Positions 37,271 to 46,015 of a stretch of DNA of 64,000 bases are shown here, piece by piece; within the stretch, counting starts at the first letter, position 1, and every line of letters begins with the position of its first letter. The translations under genes and the position numbers were made by a program. The stretch covers positions 186,001 to 250,000 of the forward strand of contig CANLYJ010000003.1 of the NCBI GenBank assembly GCA_947495295.1. Reading direction: 5' to 3'. The DNA is from an uncultured Paracoccaceae bacterium (lineage in GTDB: Bacteria > Pseudomonadota > Alphaproteobacteria > Rhodobacterales > Rhodobacteraceae). The notes beneath the pieces are model-generated. The model made no database searches. It was not told the origin of the DNA and worked only from the letters and a program-made list of their open reading frames with translations.

Positions 37271-37338
37271 ATGGTTGAGGCACCTTAGCAACCCCGCTAT
37301 GACCGGTCAAAGCGCCTCTGTTCAGGAAATCGTTTGTT

Positions 37339-37899
37339 ATGGTCAAAACAGCTCACTCTGTCTGTGTTTATTGCGGGTCCCGGGACGGGGACAATCCGGC
37401 CTACGCGGCGGCGGCGGCTGATACCGGGCAAATGCTGGCGACCAATGGCTGGCGGTTGGTTTACGGGGCCGGTGATGTCGGCCTGATGGGGCGCGTTGCC
37501 AATGCGGTGCAGGATGCCGGTGGTGCGACCTTTGGGGTTATCCCCACCCATCTGCTGGACTGGGAAGTGGGTAAACGCGATCTGGACAGCTTTGTCATCA
37601 CCGAAACCATGCATGAGCGTAAGAAAGTCATGTTCATGAATGCCGATGCGGTTGTGGTGCTCCCCGGTGGGGCCGGATCACTGGACGAGTTTTTCGAGGC
37701 GCTGACATGGCGGCAACTGGGCCTGCATGCCAAACCGATCTATCTGCTGAATATCAACGGGTTCTGGGATCCGTTGAAGGGGTTGTTGGAACATGTCGTC
37801 GGTTCGGGCTTTGCCGGTGAAGACATCCTGTCATTTGTGACCCCCGTGCCAGATGTGCCGACGCTTCAATCAGCATTACGGGATGCGTTCAGCGCCTGA
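37339..37899 (+). CDS. LOG family protein (cytokinin-type nucleoside 5'-monophosphate phosphoribohydrolase)
   Basis: The 186-residue Rossmann-fold protein has VCVYCGSRDG at the start, LVYGAGDVGLMG, and the family's PGGxGTxxE motif in variant form LPGGAGSLDEFFEALTW (Ser for Thr). Family members cleave nucleoside 5'-monophosphates to release the base and ribose-5-phosphate; older annotation called them lysine decarboxylases. Bacterial substrates are often AMP-like. It is convergent with the dehydratase gene, overlapping by 34 bp. Confidence 0.9.
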   Translation: MVKTAHSVCVYCGSRDGDNPAYAAAAADTGQMLATNGWRLVYGAGDVGLMGRVANAVQDAGGATFGVIPTHLLDWEVGKRDLDSFVITETMHERKKVMFMNADAVVVLPGGAGSLDEFFEALTWRQLGLHAKPIYLLNINGFWDPLKGLLEHVVGSGFAGEDILSFVTPVPDVPTLQSALRDAFSA

Positions 37900-38858
37900 T
37901 AGCGATCCAACCCGATATTCGATCCGCAGGCGATGATGCCTACATGACGCCCAGCAAGGTCATCTTTCAATGGGCCAAGGATCGCCGCCAATGATGCAGC
38001 ACAGGCCGGTTCAGCCGTGATGCGCAGGTTCGATTGATAAAGTCTCATGGCGTCCAGCATGGCCGCATCACTGATCCGCACGATCCGATCCACATGCGCG
38101 CGCGCCACGGCAAAGGTTTGTGGCATAGCGAGCGGCGCGCCCAGACTATCAGCAATGGTGTTTACCCGATCCAGCGTCACTGGCGCGCCCGCCGCAAAAC
38201 TGCGCGCCATGCTATCGGCCCCCTCGGGTTCAACGCCGATCACCTGCGCATCTGGATGCGATTGTTTGATCGCACAGGCCATGCCGCTGATCAGGCCACC
38301 CCCGCCGATGGGGACAACAAATGTATCAATATCAGGGGCCTGCAAATGATATTCGCGCCCACAAACGGCTGATCCAAGGATCATATGCGCCGCTTCAAAC
38401 GGATGCATCAGTACCCTGCCCTGCGCCGCTGCCGCATTCATCGCGGCAAAGGCCGCCGCCATGTCATCATATAGATCAACCCTGGCACCCAATGCCTCAC
38501 ACCCCGCGATGCGCTCCGGGTCGGTGGCGCGGGGCATGGTGATCAGGGCGTCCACGCCAGCCTCGCGCGCGGCCCAGGCAACCGCTTGGGCATGGTTGCC
38601 CCCACTGGCGGCGACCACACCAGCGGCGCGCTGATCCGGGGTCAGCCCGCGCATGCCCAGCAAGGCACCGCGCGCCTTGAAAGACCCGGTTTGTTGAAAC
38701 AGCTCAAGCTTTACCGTCACACTGGCGCAGTCAGGCAAAACCGCAGCCCAGCGCGCCGCTTTCAAAGGCAACACAGGGGTAGTGATAATCGCATCTTGCA
38801 GCACATCAGCAGCGGCAACGATTTCGGTCAGGTCGGGTCCGGTCACAGCATCTCTCAC
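37866..38858 (-). CDS. Threonine/serine dehydratase-like PLP enzyme
   Basis: A 330-residue fold-type II PLP enzyme: GSFKARGA carries the PLP-binding Lys, ASGGNHAQAVAWAA binds phosphate or substrate, and PIGGGGLISGMA is the phosphate-binding glycine loop. Length fits catabolic threonine dehydratase (no C-terminal regulatory domain), which makes 2-oxobutanoate and ammonia. Serine dehydratase or serine racemase activity cannot be excluded. The nearby strong terminator at 38862-38891 serves sodB rather than this gene. Confidence 0.85.
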   Translation of the reverse strand: MRDAVTGPDLTEIVAAADVLQDAIITTPVLPLKAARWAAVLPDCASVTVKLELFQQTGSFKARGALLGMRGLTPDQRAAGVVAASGGNHAQAVAWAAREAGVDALITMPRATDPERIAGCEALGARVDLYDDMAAAFAAMNAAAAQGRVLMHPFEAAHMILGSAVCGREYHLQAPDIDTFVVPIGGGGLISGMACAIKQSHPDAQVIGVEPEGADSMARSFAAGAPVTLDRVNTIADSLGAPLAMPQTFAVARAHVDRIVRISDAAMLDAMRLYQSNLRITAEPACAASLAAILGPLKDDLAGRHVGIIACGSNIGLDRYQALNASRNAD

Positions 38859-38861
38859 AAA

Positions 38862-38891
38862 AAAGGCTCGCGAGAAATCTCACGAGCCTTT
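38862..38891 (-). terminator. Intrinsic terminator of sodB
   Basis: Read leftward: CCAAAGGCTCG-T-GAGA-TT-TCTC-G-CGAGCCTTTTTT, a long stem with one mismatch followed by six T. It lies 23 bp after the sodB stop and four bases before the downstream dehydratase start, so the two genes are separated transcriptionally. Confidence 0.88.
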
Positions 38892-38913
38892 GGTATTGTC
38901 TATCGCAAATGGA

Positions 38914-39513
38914 TCAGAGGCGCGACGCCACGTTTTCCCAATTCACCAGATTATCCAGGAAATTGGTCAGGTAGGCGGGGCGCTTGTTGCGGAAATCGAT
39001 GTAATAGGAGTGTTCCCACACGTCGCATCCAAGCAAAGCGGTCTGACCAAAACAAAGCGGGTTCACACCGTTTTCGGTTTTGGTCACAGCCAATGAACCA
39101 TCTGCATTCTTCACAAGCCAGCACCAACCGGACCCGAACTGACCCGCACCAGCGGCAGAGAACTGCGACTTGAATTCATCAACCGAACCAAAGCTTTCGT
39201 TGATGGCGTTTTCCAGCTCTGACGGCATGGCACTATCGCCCGGGCCCATCATTTCCCAGAATTGGTTGTGGTTCCAAAGCTGGCTGATGTTGTTAAAGAT
39301 ACCGTTTTGGGCGACAGCATTCGCGTCATAGGTGCCCTTGATGATCTCTTCCAGCGACTTGCCTGCCCATTCAGTGCCTTCAATGGCCTTATTACCATTG
39401 GTCACATAGGCGTTGTGGTGCAGGTCGTGGTGGTATTCGAGAGTTTCAGCAGACATGCCTTTACCGGCAAGTGCGTCATGGGCGTATGGAAGGTCAGGAA
39501 GTTCAAAAGCCAT
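38914..39513 (-). CDS. sodB: Superoxide dismutase, Fe/Mn family (Fe-type features)
   Basis: The 199-residue cytoplasmic enzyme dismutates superoxide. It opens FELPDLPYAHDALAG and carries the metal-ligand motif DVWEHSYYIDFRNKRPAYL, with upstream ligand His residues in LEYHHDLHHNAYV. FNNISQLWNHNQFW is typical of Fe-type SOD in alphaproteobacteria, though metal preference is not provable from sequence. Single-gene unit with its own terminator. Confidence 0.95.
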   Translation of the reverse strand: MAFELPDLPYAHDALAGKGMSAETLEYHHDLHHNAYVTNGNKAIEGTEWAGKSLEEIIKGTYDANAVAQNGIFNNISQLWNHNQFWEMMGPGDSAMPSELENAINESFGSVDEFKSQFSAAGAGQFGSGWCWLVKNADGSLAVTKTENGVNPLCFGQTALLGCDVWEHSYYIDFRNKRPAYLTNFLDNLVNWENVASRL

Positions 39514-39605
39514 ATCTCATATCTTTCTGAGTTGAGGACGGTATGGATTGTTAATTGTCACGCGGCGACCGAAGGTCAACCCCGCGTCGGGATTTCTGGT
39601 ATTGT

Positions 39606-40571
39606 TCAGCGCTTAGCGTGAAAGATGAACCCCAGAAAGTTCAACAACAACTGTGCGGCAAGTATCTGAGTGCTTTCCGTTGGATCGTAAGCGGGGGCAA
39701 CCTCGACAAGATCGATCCCAACAACATTGCCACGTGCGGCCAAACCCTGCAAAATCTCTAACACGTCATAGTACAGGAACCCACCATGGCTGGGCGTCCC
39801 GGTACCCGCGGCGATGGATGGGCAGAATGCATCAATATCAATCGTGACGTAGTAACGCGCGCCCTCGGGAATGCGGGCCAGGACCGCCCTCGTGCCCAGT
39901 TTGCGCACCTGACGCACCGACAGGATGTCAGACCCGCGGGCGCGGGCATCTGCGTAGCCTTCCTTGGCCGTGGATGACACATTGCGGATGCCCAATTGGG
40001 TCATGCCGGACACGTAGTCCTTTTCGATGGCGCGGCGCATGGGATTACCGTGCCCTTCGGTCACGCCGTGCCGCACGTCAACAAAATCCAGATGCGCATC
40101 GATTTGCACGACATGAATGGGGCCATTGGTGGCACAATCATCCGCGAATGCATTGATGCAGGGGATGTTGATCGAATGATCGCCGCCGATGACCACCGGC
40201 AATGCGCCAGCGTTCAGGATTTTCCGCACCCCGTGGGCGATATTGGCATGGCTTTCGGTCGTCTTGGTATGGATGATATCGGCATCGCCCAGATCGACGA
40301 TCCTGACATCGCCCGCCAGATAGGTGGCATCATCCTCATGGTCATAGGCTCCCGCATGACCAAAGCTGAACAGGGTAGACGCCTCGCGCACGGCGCGCGG
40401 GCCAAATCGGGCACCGGGGCGCCACTGGGTGCCGAAATCAAACGGCGCGCCAAGAATGGCGACATCCGCATCAATCTGATCCCAATCAGCGACATAAGGC
40501 GACTTTGCAAAGGTCGAGATGCCAACAAATGGCAGGTTCAGACGGCCAGCTTCATATCCGTGGTCGGTCAT
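39606..40571 (-). CDS. speB: Agmatinase / ureohydrolase family
   Basis: A 321-residue ureohydrolase with the binuclear Mn-binding motifs GGDHSI, DAHLDF and DIDAFCPS. Agmatinase converts agmatine to putrescine and urea. The N-terminal sequence (RPGARFGPRAVREAS) is typical of agmatinase-type family members, but guanidinobutyrase or guanidinopropionase specificity is possible. It lies 27 bp after the DUF4344 gene in the same direction. Confidence 0.9.
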   Translation of the reverse strand: MTDHGYEAGRLNLPFVGISTFAKSPYVADWDQIDADVAILGAPFDFGTQWRPGARFGPRAVREASTLFSFGHAGAYDHEDDATYLAGDVRIVDLGDADIIHTKTTESHANIAHGVRKILNAGALPVVIGGDHSINIPCINAFADDCATNGPIHVVQIDAHLDFVDVRHGVTEGHGNPMRRAIEKDYVSGMTQLGIRNVSSTAKEGYADARARGSDILSVRQVRKLGTRAVLARIPEGARYYVTIDIDAFCPSIAAGTGTPSHGGFLYYDVLEILQGLAARGNVVGIDLVEVAPAYDPTESTQILAAQLLLNFLGFIFHAKR

Positions 40572-40598
40572 GTCTTGCCCCTTGTTTCGAACAGGAGA

Positions 40599-41342
40599 TC
40601 AGTTCGCCGATACCTGATCATATATCCCGCCCAGATGCGCGACGAACTCCGAACAAAACGTGATAGATTGGTCGCTTGGGTCATAGAACGCATTCGGCTC
40701 GCCACAAGCATCAACCCTGACGGTGACTTCGACCGGCAGTTTGATATCGCCATTCATTGATGCGACCTCATTGGCCAGCAGCGCATTTGCGACGTCCGCA
40801 CCTTCACCTTCGCCGGGTTCAAAGACCATCGGCACGCCAGCCTCCTGTGCGTCCATCTCATCAAAGATGATGCCCCAGCTATTGGCCGCTTGTTCGTATT
40901 CCTCCGGGCAGGTTTCGGCACGGTCATCGGGCAAGCCCAGATCATTTGCCAAATCGTCCCGATCATCGGGATTGGCACCATAGAATAGGCAGATATGATT
41001 GTAATACCGCTGCTCATCCGGGCCATGCAGGTCCCAATACGGCACCTCCTCCGTGCCTTCCGGATCGTTGATATAGCCAAAGGCACTGTCATAGGCGATG
41101 CTTTTTGCGGCCTCTTCGTCAAACAGCCAGCTGATCATCAGAACGGACATGACGTCGGCCGCGTCTTCCTCCTGCCCAAAGATCGGCACCTGCATGAGGT
41201 CGATAACGCCATGACCCAACTCATGGTAAAAGATGCCCAGAATATTGGCCTCGATGAACGCATCGCGGCTGGAATCCTCTTGCGCCAAACCGGGTGTTGC
41301 CAGCCCGGCAAACAGAAATGGAAACAAAGCCTTACGCAGCAT
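40599..41342 (-). CDS. DUF4344 family secreted metallopeptidase-like protein
   Basis: The 247-residue precursor has a signal peptide (LFPFLFAGLATPGLA-QED) and an HExxH-like zinc motif HELGH at residues 40-44, with DAADVMSV nearby as a plausible third ligand region. Paired cysteines (HICLFYG, ETCPEEY, DACGE, TFCSEF) suggest disulfides in the periplasm. DUF4344 proteins are predicted metallopeptidases without known substrate. ATG 41342 is chosen because it begins the signal peptide. Confidence 0.82.
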   Translation of the reverse strand: MLRKALFPFLFAGLATPGLAQEDSSRDAFIEANILGIFYHELGHGVIDLMQVPIFGQEEDAADVMSVLMISWLFDEEAAKSIAYDSAFGYINDPEGTEEVPYWDLHGPDEQRYYNHICLFYGANPDDRDDLANDLGLPDDRAETCPEEYEQAANSWGIIFDEMDAQEAGVPMVFEPGEGEGADVANALLANEVASMNGDIKLPVEVTVRVDACGEPNAFYDPSDQSITFCSEFVAHLGGIYDQVSAN

Positions 41343-41403
41343 GATGGCCCCCGTCAGAGTGAATCTACCCAAACACTAACGGCAGCGGCCGCACACCGAA
41401 ACC

Positions 41404-41976
41404 CTAGGCTTTGGTAAAATACCCGACCGGCCCCTCCTTCGCGCTTTGGGCGAGTAGGCCAAAGACATATTCAGCGACCGAGCGGAAGCAAATCACTTCA
41501 AACGTGTCCTCATCGCGCATCCAGAACGCAGCGGCGGCCTGTGCCAGCCGTGTGCGCCGGAAATCGCCGGGTTTGAAGCTGTCGGGATGCAGATCGACGG
41601 GCGCAAGTTTCGCCATCACCTCACGGGCGAAGGCCCCTTCGACATGGATCAGCGCGCGCGCGTCAGACACGTTTTCGGCAAGGTAATGTTCGCCGCTAAA
41701 TGCCTTGTCGATGGCATCCAGCGCCTGCGCGGCCTCTGCATAAGGTACCAATACCAGCAACTCATCAGGGGACATCCAGCACAAGCCCTTGCCGCCGGTC
41801 ACATCCACCTGCCCCTGCGCAGGCACGGCAACGCCGGTCACCGATTTGCATATGTTGCGCAGTTTCTTCGATGCCAGATCGCCCCGCAGGATGATCATTC
41901 CGCGCAGGCCATCCTCGCGGATGGTCACCTCACCGGGGGCAACACGGGCCTGCACTGCGCTGATAGCATTAGACAT
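41404..41976 (-). CDS. soxG: Sarcosine oxidase gamma subunit
   Basis: The 190-residue small subunit of heterotetrameric sarcosine oxidase. It shows GCVT-like features such as LRGMIILRGDL, KGLCWMSPDELLVLVP and LAENVSDARALIHVEG. ATG 41976 overlaps the soxA stop (ATGTCTAA), giving translational coupling; a longer upstream frame lies inside soxA. The enzyme oxidises sarcosine to glycine and passes the methyl carbon to tetrahydrofolate. Confidence 0.93.
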   Translation of the reverse strand: MSNAISAVQARVAPGEVTIREDGLRGMIILRGDLASKKLRNICKSVTGVAVPAQGQVDVTGGKGLCWMSPDELLVLVPYAEAAQALDAIDKAFSGEHYLAENVSDARALIHVEGAFAREVMAKLAPVDLHPDSFKPGDFRRTRLAQAAAAFWMRDEDTFEVICFRSVAEYVFGLLAQSAKEGPVGYFTKA

Positions 41977-44900
41977 TCTGCTTCTCCCCTTCTTTATCAT
42001 AGAAAACCGGATCGACGATTTTGGTCTCCACCGTACCGCCATCAACCTTGTTAAAGCTGATCACGTCACCCATCCGGTCCGGGCCGTTATGGACCAGCCC
42101 CATGGCGATGCCACGCCCCAGATTGGCGGAGTAATAGGTAGAGGTCACACGGCCCTGGGTGTTGCGCTGCCCGTTTTCGTTCTCGCCATCAGCAATCGCA
42201 TAAGCCCCATCAGGCAGCACCGACCCATCCAGCGTTTCCAGCCCCACCAGTTTCCAGCGGTTCGGATCAGCCATATGGCTGCGGGTATGGGCGCGCTTGC
42301 CCAGATAATCCTCTTTCTTCTTCGACAATGCCCACCCGAGGTTCAAATCCTGCGGGATCACCGTGCCGTCGGTTTCGTCACCGATCATGATGAAGCCCTT
42401 TTCGGCACGCAGTATATGCAGGCATTCGGTGCCATAAGGCATGATCCCAAACTCTTCACCAGCCCCCATCAGCGCATCCCAGAACGCGCCGCCCTGCCCC
42501 GCAGGTACAGCAATTTCATATGACAGCTCACCCGAGAAAGAGATGCGGAAAACCCGCGCGTCAAAATCACCGATTTTGCTATCTGCCCATTGCATGAATG
42601 GCAGCGCCTCGGCTGACACATCCATGCCGCCCAATTTTTGCAGTAGCTTGCGGGCATTGGGGCCGACAACCGCGATCTGGGCATATTGCTCGGTCACGTT
42701 GGCGACATAGACTTTCCAGTCCCACCATTCGCATTGCAGCCAGTCTTCCATATGGGCGTGGATGTTTTCCGCGCCGCCCGTGGTGGTATGGCACAGCCAG
42801 GTATCCTCCGACATGCGCACGACAACACCGTCATCAATTAGGAACCCGTTTTCCGAACACATCAGACCGTAGCGGCATTTACCGACCGGCAAGGTGGACA
42901 TCATGTTGGTATACATCATGTCGAGGAACTTGCCCGCATCCGGCCCTTTGACGATCAGCTTGCCAAGGGTGGACGCATCCAGCAGGCCAAGGTTTTCGCG
43001 AGTATTCTTGACCTCGCGATTGACCGCGTCATGCACGGTTTCACCATCGCGGATATATGCATAGGGCCTGCGCCATTGGCCGACAGGTTCATTGTCAGCG
43101 CCGTTGTCATTGTGCCAATCCGACATCGGCGTCTGGCGTACAGGCTGGAACAGTGGACCGCGCGCATCGCCTGCAATCGCACCCAGCGAAATGGGCGTGT
43201 AGGGCGGGCGGAAGGTCGTTGTACCGACATCAGGAATATCGGCGTCCAGTGATTTAGAAAGGATCGCAAGACCATTGATATTGCTGAGCTTTCCCTGATC
43301 CGTTGCCATACCCAACGTCGTGTATCGCTTGGCATGTTCGACGCTTTCAAACCCTTCTTGTGCGGCCAGTTGCACATCGCTGACCTTCACATCGTTCTGG
43401 AAATCCAGCCAGGCCTTTGACCGCAGCGTCTGGCTCGCCCCTTGCGGCATCAGCCAAACCGGGGCGATTGGCCCCTCTTCGGCATCCACACCCAATGGGG
43501 CCTGCCCGCCACGCTTGGCATGACCGGCGGCCTTGGCGGCGGCACGACCAGCGGCCCAGCCGTCGCCAATGGCCTCTGCTGTGAACAGATGCCCGTTGGC
43601 AATACCTGCGGTGATGACATTCGCCTCACCCTGCGCGCCGGTAGGTGGCCGTTCGGGGTCAGGCCGGAACATGGCCTGATCGGTATCCCACATCAGTTTG
43701 CCGCCGCAATGGGACCACAGATGCACAACCGGGGACCAGCCACCCGACATCGCGACGCAGTCGCATGCGATCTCTTCCAACACAGCACCTTCGCCAGCTT
43801 GCGCACAGATGGCTACACCGGTGACCCGCTTGCCGCCCTTCACCTTGGCAATGCCTTTGCCCGCCTCAACGCGAATGCCCAAAGCACGGGCCTCATCAAT
43901 TAGCGGCCCCGCAGGATCGGGACGGGCATCGATGATCGCTGGCACCTCTAGCCCTGCAGTCTTGAGCGTAACTGCCGTCCGATATGCATCGTCGTTATTG
44001 GTCACAACCACCGTGCGGTCGCCAATGGAGACACCAAAATTCACCGCATAGTCGCGCGCGGCAGCGGCGAGAAGAACACCGGGAACATCATTGCCTGCAA
44101 AAGACAGCGGGCGTTCGATGGCACCGGTAGCTGTCACAATCTGCTTGGCCCGAATACGCCACAGACGATGACGCGGGCCGTCCAGATCAGGGTCATGATC
44201 CTTCAGCCGTTCATAGGCCAGCGCATAACCGTGGTCATAGACGCCAGCTCCCATAGCCCGTAAGCGCAAATCAACATTTGGCATACTTTCAAGCGATTGC
44301 ACGGTATTCTTTATCCATGCATCGGCGGGTTGCCCGTCAATTTCCGGCCCATCCACAACGGCGCGGCCACCCCAATGGGCCGTCTGTTCAACCAACAGAA
44401 CCCGTGCGCCACGCTCACCGGCGGCAACGGCGGCCGCAAGCCCGGCTATGCCACCGCCAACAATCAGGACATCAACATGCACATTGAAATGTTCATACGT
44501 GTCCGCATCACGATCCTTGGGCGCTTTACCAAGCCCCGCAGACTGGCGGATGAATGGTTCATAGACATGTTTCCAGAACGGACGCGGATACATGAACATC
44601 TTGTAATAGAACCCCGCAGGCAGAAAACGCGACAGATGTTTGTTGATCGCGCCCACGTCAAATTCCAGGCTGGGCCAGTGGTTTTGCGACGTCGCTGACA
44701 GCCCCGCAAAAAGCGGGGTTGTTGTGACACGTTGGTTGGGTTCAAACGTACCGCCCTGCCCCATATTGACCAACCCGTTGGGCTCTTCGGCACCGGATGC
44801 GACAACACCACGCGGACGGTGGTACTTGAACGACCGCCCGACCAGCATCTGATCATTGGCCAGCAGGGCGGATGCCAATGTGTCACCCTCATAGCCGCGC

Positions 44901-44980
44901 AATTGCTTGCCGTTAAAGGTGAAATCCAGTGATTTGCTGCGATCGATCAGCTTGCCCTGATCAGCCAGACGGGTGCTCAT
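41969..44980 (-). CDS. soxA: Sarcosine oxidase alpha subunit
   Basis: The 1003-residue subunit starts MSTRLADQGKLIDRS and has an N-terminal ferredoxin-like domain, an NAD-binding GGGIAGLAAAVAAGERGA motif (about residues 175-195) and a C-terminal aminomethyltransferase-like domain that binds folate (GAEEFGIMPYGTECLHILRAEKG). Length matches the family. Its start overlaps the soxD stop as ATGA. Confidence 0.96.
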   Translation of the reverse strand: MSTRLADQGKLIDRSKSLDFTFNGKQLRGYEGDTLASALLANDQMLVGRSFKYHRPRGVVASGAEEPNGLVNMGQGGTFEPNQRVTTTPLFAGLSATSQNHWPSLEFDVGAINKHLSRFLPAGFYYKMFMYPRPFWKHVYEPFIRQSAGLGKAPKDRDADTYEHFNVHVDVLIVGGGIAGLAAAVAAGERGARVLLVEQTAHWGGRAVVDGPEIDGQPADAWIKNTVQSLESMPNVDLRLRAMGAGVYDHGYALAYERLKDHDPDLDGPRHRLWRIRAKQIVTATGAIERPLSFAGNDVPGVLLAAAARDYAVNFGVSIGDRTVVVTNNDDAYRTAVTLKTAGLEVPAIIDARPDPAGPLIDEARALGIRVEAGKGIAKVKGGKRVTGVAICAQAGEGAVLEEIACDCVAMSGGWSPVVHLWSHCGGKLMWDTDQAMFRPDPERPPTGAQGEANVITAGIANGHLFTAEAIGDGWAAGRAAAKAAGHAKRGGQAPLGVDAEEGPIAPVWLMPQGASQTLRSKAWLDFQNDVKVSDVQLAAQEGFESVEHAKRYTTLGMATDQGKLSNINGLAILSKSLDADIPDVGTTTFRPPYTPISLGAIAGDARGPLFQPVRQTPMSDWHNDNGADNEPVGQWRRPYAYIRDGETVHDAVNREVKNTRENLGLLDASTLGKLIVKGPDAGKFLDMMYTNMMSTLPVGKCRYGLMCSENGFLIDDGVVVRMSEDTWLCHTTTGGAENIHAHMEDWLQCEWWDWKVYVANVTEQYAQIAVVGPNARKLLQKLGGMDVSAEALPFMQWADSKIGDFDARVFRISFSGELSYEIAVPAGQGGAFWDALMGAGEEFGIMPYGTECLHILRAEKGFIMIGDETDGTVIPQDLNLGWALSKKKEDYLGKRAHTRSHMADPNRWKLVGLETLDGSVLPDGAYAIADGENENGQRNTQGRVTSTYYSANLGRGIAMGLVHNGPDRMGDVISFNKVDGGTVETKIVDPVFYDKEGEKQNV

Positions 44981-45306
44981 GTAAATTCCCTCCAGACCCA
45001 GCCTGGGCGTTTGGCGCTGATGGCGTCCTTGATGTCTTGCGGCGGTTCCAATGTCTGCGCGGAATAGGTACCAAACACCTCCAGCGTGTTGGTGCAACGG
45101 GCGGCCAGAAACCACTTGCCGCATCCATAGGCATGGCGCCAGCGTTCAAAATGCACGCCCTTGGGGTTTTCGCGCATGAACAGATATTCCTCGAACGCCT
45201 CATCGCTTGATCCGGGACCATGGCGTTTCAGGTGGGCTTCACCACCGGCATGCAGGTCAGTTTCATCGGCATCGACGCCGCAACAGGGGCAATGCAGGAT
45301 CAGCAT
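44977..45306 (-). CDS. soxD: Sarcosine oxidase delta subunit
   Basis: A 109-residue zinc-binding subunit with MLILHCPCCGVDADETDL at the start, a KWFLAARCTNTLEV segment and a conserved PGWVWREFT end. The Cys and His residues (CPCC plus His34-type positions) bind Zn. It lies directly upstream of soxA, but soxB is separated from it by a gap holding two small membrane proteins. Confidence 0.94.
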   Translation of the reverse strand: MLILHCPCCGVDADETDLHAGGEAHLKRHGPGSSDEAFEEYLFMRENPKGVHFERWRHAYGCGKWFLAARCTNTLEVFGTYSAQTLEPPQDIKDAISAKRPGWVWREFT

Positions 45307-45426
45307 GGCGAAACCTCAGTTTGGGGATTGGGGCGCAGGTCAGGATGGCGCAAAAACCGCCATGCGGACATGCAAAAGGCGAGCGCATTGCTGCGCCCGC
45401 CTCGCGGTTCAGTTCGGTGAGTGGTC

Positions 45427-45639
45427 TTATTCTGTTGCTGGCGCCGTTGGGACAGCAGGTGCCGTATCATCGGCAAGTGGTGCAGTTTCCGTGGTGCCGA
45501 CTGCGGCAGGATCTGTTGTTGTTTCGACAGAACCACCAGCAAAAAGCGCGAAGAGCAGCACAAGAACAACGATAACGGCCGCAATGATGAAACCAATGCC
45601 GCCACTGCTGCTTGATTTCGATTGGGTGTAGTCAACCAT
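45427..45639 (-). CDS. 70-residue single-span membrane protein inserted between soxB and soxD
   Basis: The product has a Ser-rich start (SKSSSSGGIG), one strong helix (FIIAAVIVVLVLLFALFAG, residues ~17-35) and a Thr/Ala/Pro-rich acidic tail ending PAVPTAPATE. It lies in the sox direction 120 bp before soxD. ATG 45639 follows a plausible GGAGGACTC stretch (GGAGG ~8 bases upstream). No recognised family; the tail is low-complexity and probably periplasmic. A role in sarcosine metabolism is only positional. Confidence 0.65.
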   Translation of the reverse strand: MVDYTQSKSSSSGGIGFIIAAVIVVLVLLFALFAGGSVETTTDPAAVGTTETAPLADDTAPAVPTAPATE

Positions 45640-45806
45640 GAGGAGTCCTCCGTTTCAGATGCAACCATAAAGCCACATGTTTGAAAAAGTGGAATATGCG
45701 CGGGATTCCCCGGTTCTTTTCGGCCATTCATGGCCAAATCCGCCGATTCGACTGGGCTAACACCCGCCGGGGTCGCAATTGTGAATACGCTTGTTACCTT
45801 ACTGTT

Positions 45807-45971
45807 ATGGAACTCTTGTTGATCATAGTTGGCGGCATCCTGACAGCGGCAATCATCTCGATGATGATTGACTGGCTGCGCGGGCATGTCGTGGATGACG
45901 ACATCAACCCGTTCGACCATCATTCGTTTGATGATCGGGGCGGCGGGCATGATATTGGTCCCAAAAGCTAG
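45807..45971 (+). CDS. Possible 54-residue membrane protein, opposite strand in sox gap
   Basis: Begins with one helix (MELLLIIVGGILTAAIISMMI), then a charged His/Asp-rich tail (DWLRGHVVDDDINPFDHHSFDDRGGG). It is encoded against the sox genes, and no clear Shine-Dalgarno precedes ATG 45807. The composition is that of a real small membrane protein rather than a random frame, but support is limited. Confidence 0.4.
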   Translation: MELLLIIVGGILTAAIISMMIDWLRGHVVDDDINPFDHHSFDDRGGGHDIGPKS

Positions 45972-46015
45972 GGAACCAGCCGCAGCACCTTGGCCATTGT
46001 GCAATATGCCAATCA

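Noticed and set aside
45990..46012. Hairpin TTGGC...GCCAA after soxB
   Set aside because: Stem is interrupted and no T-run follows on the minus strand; not enough for a terminator call.
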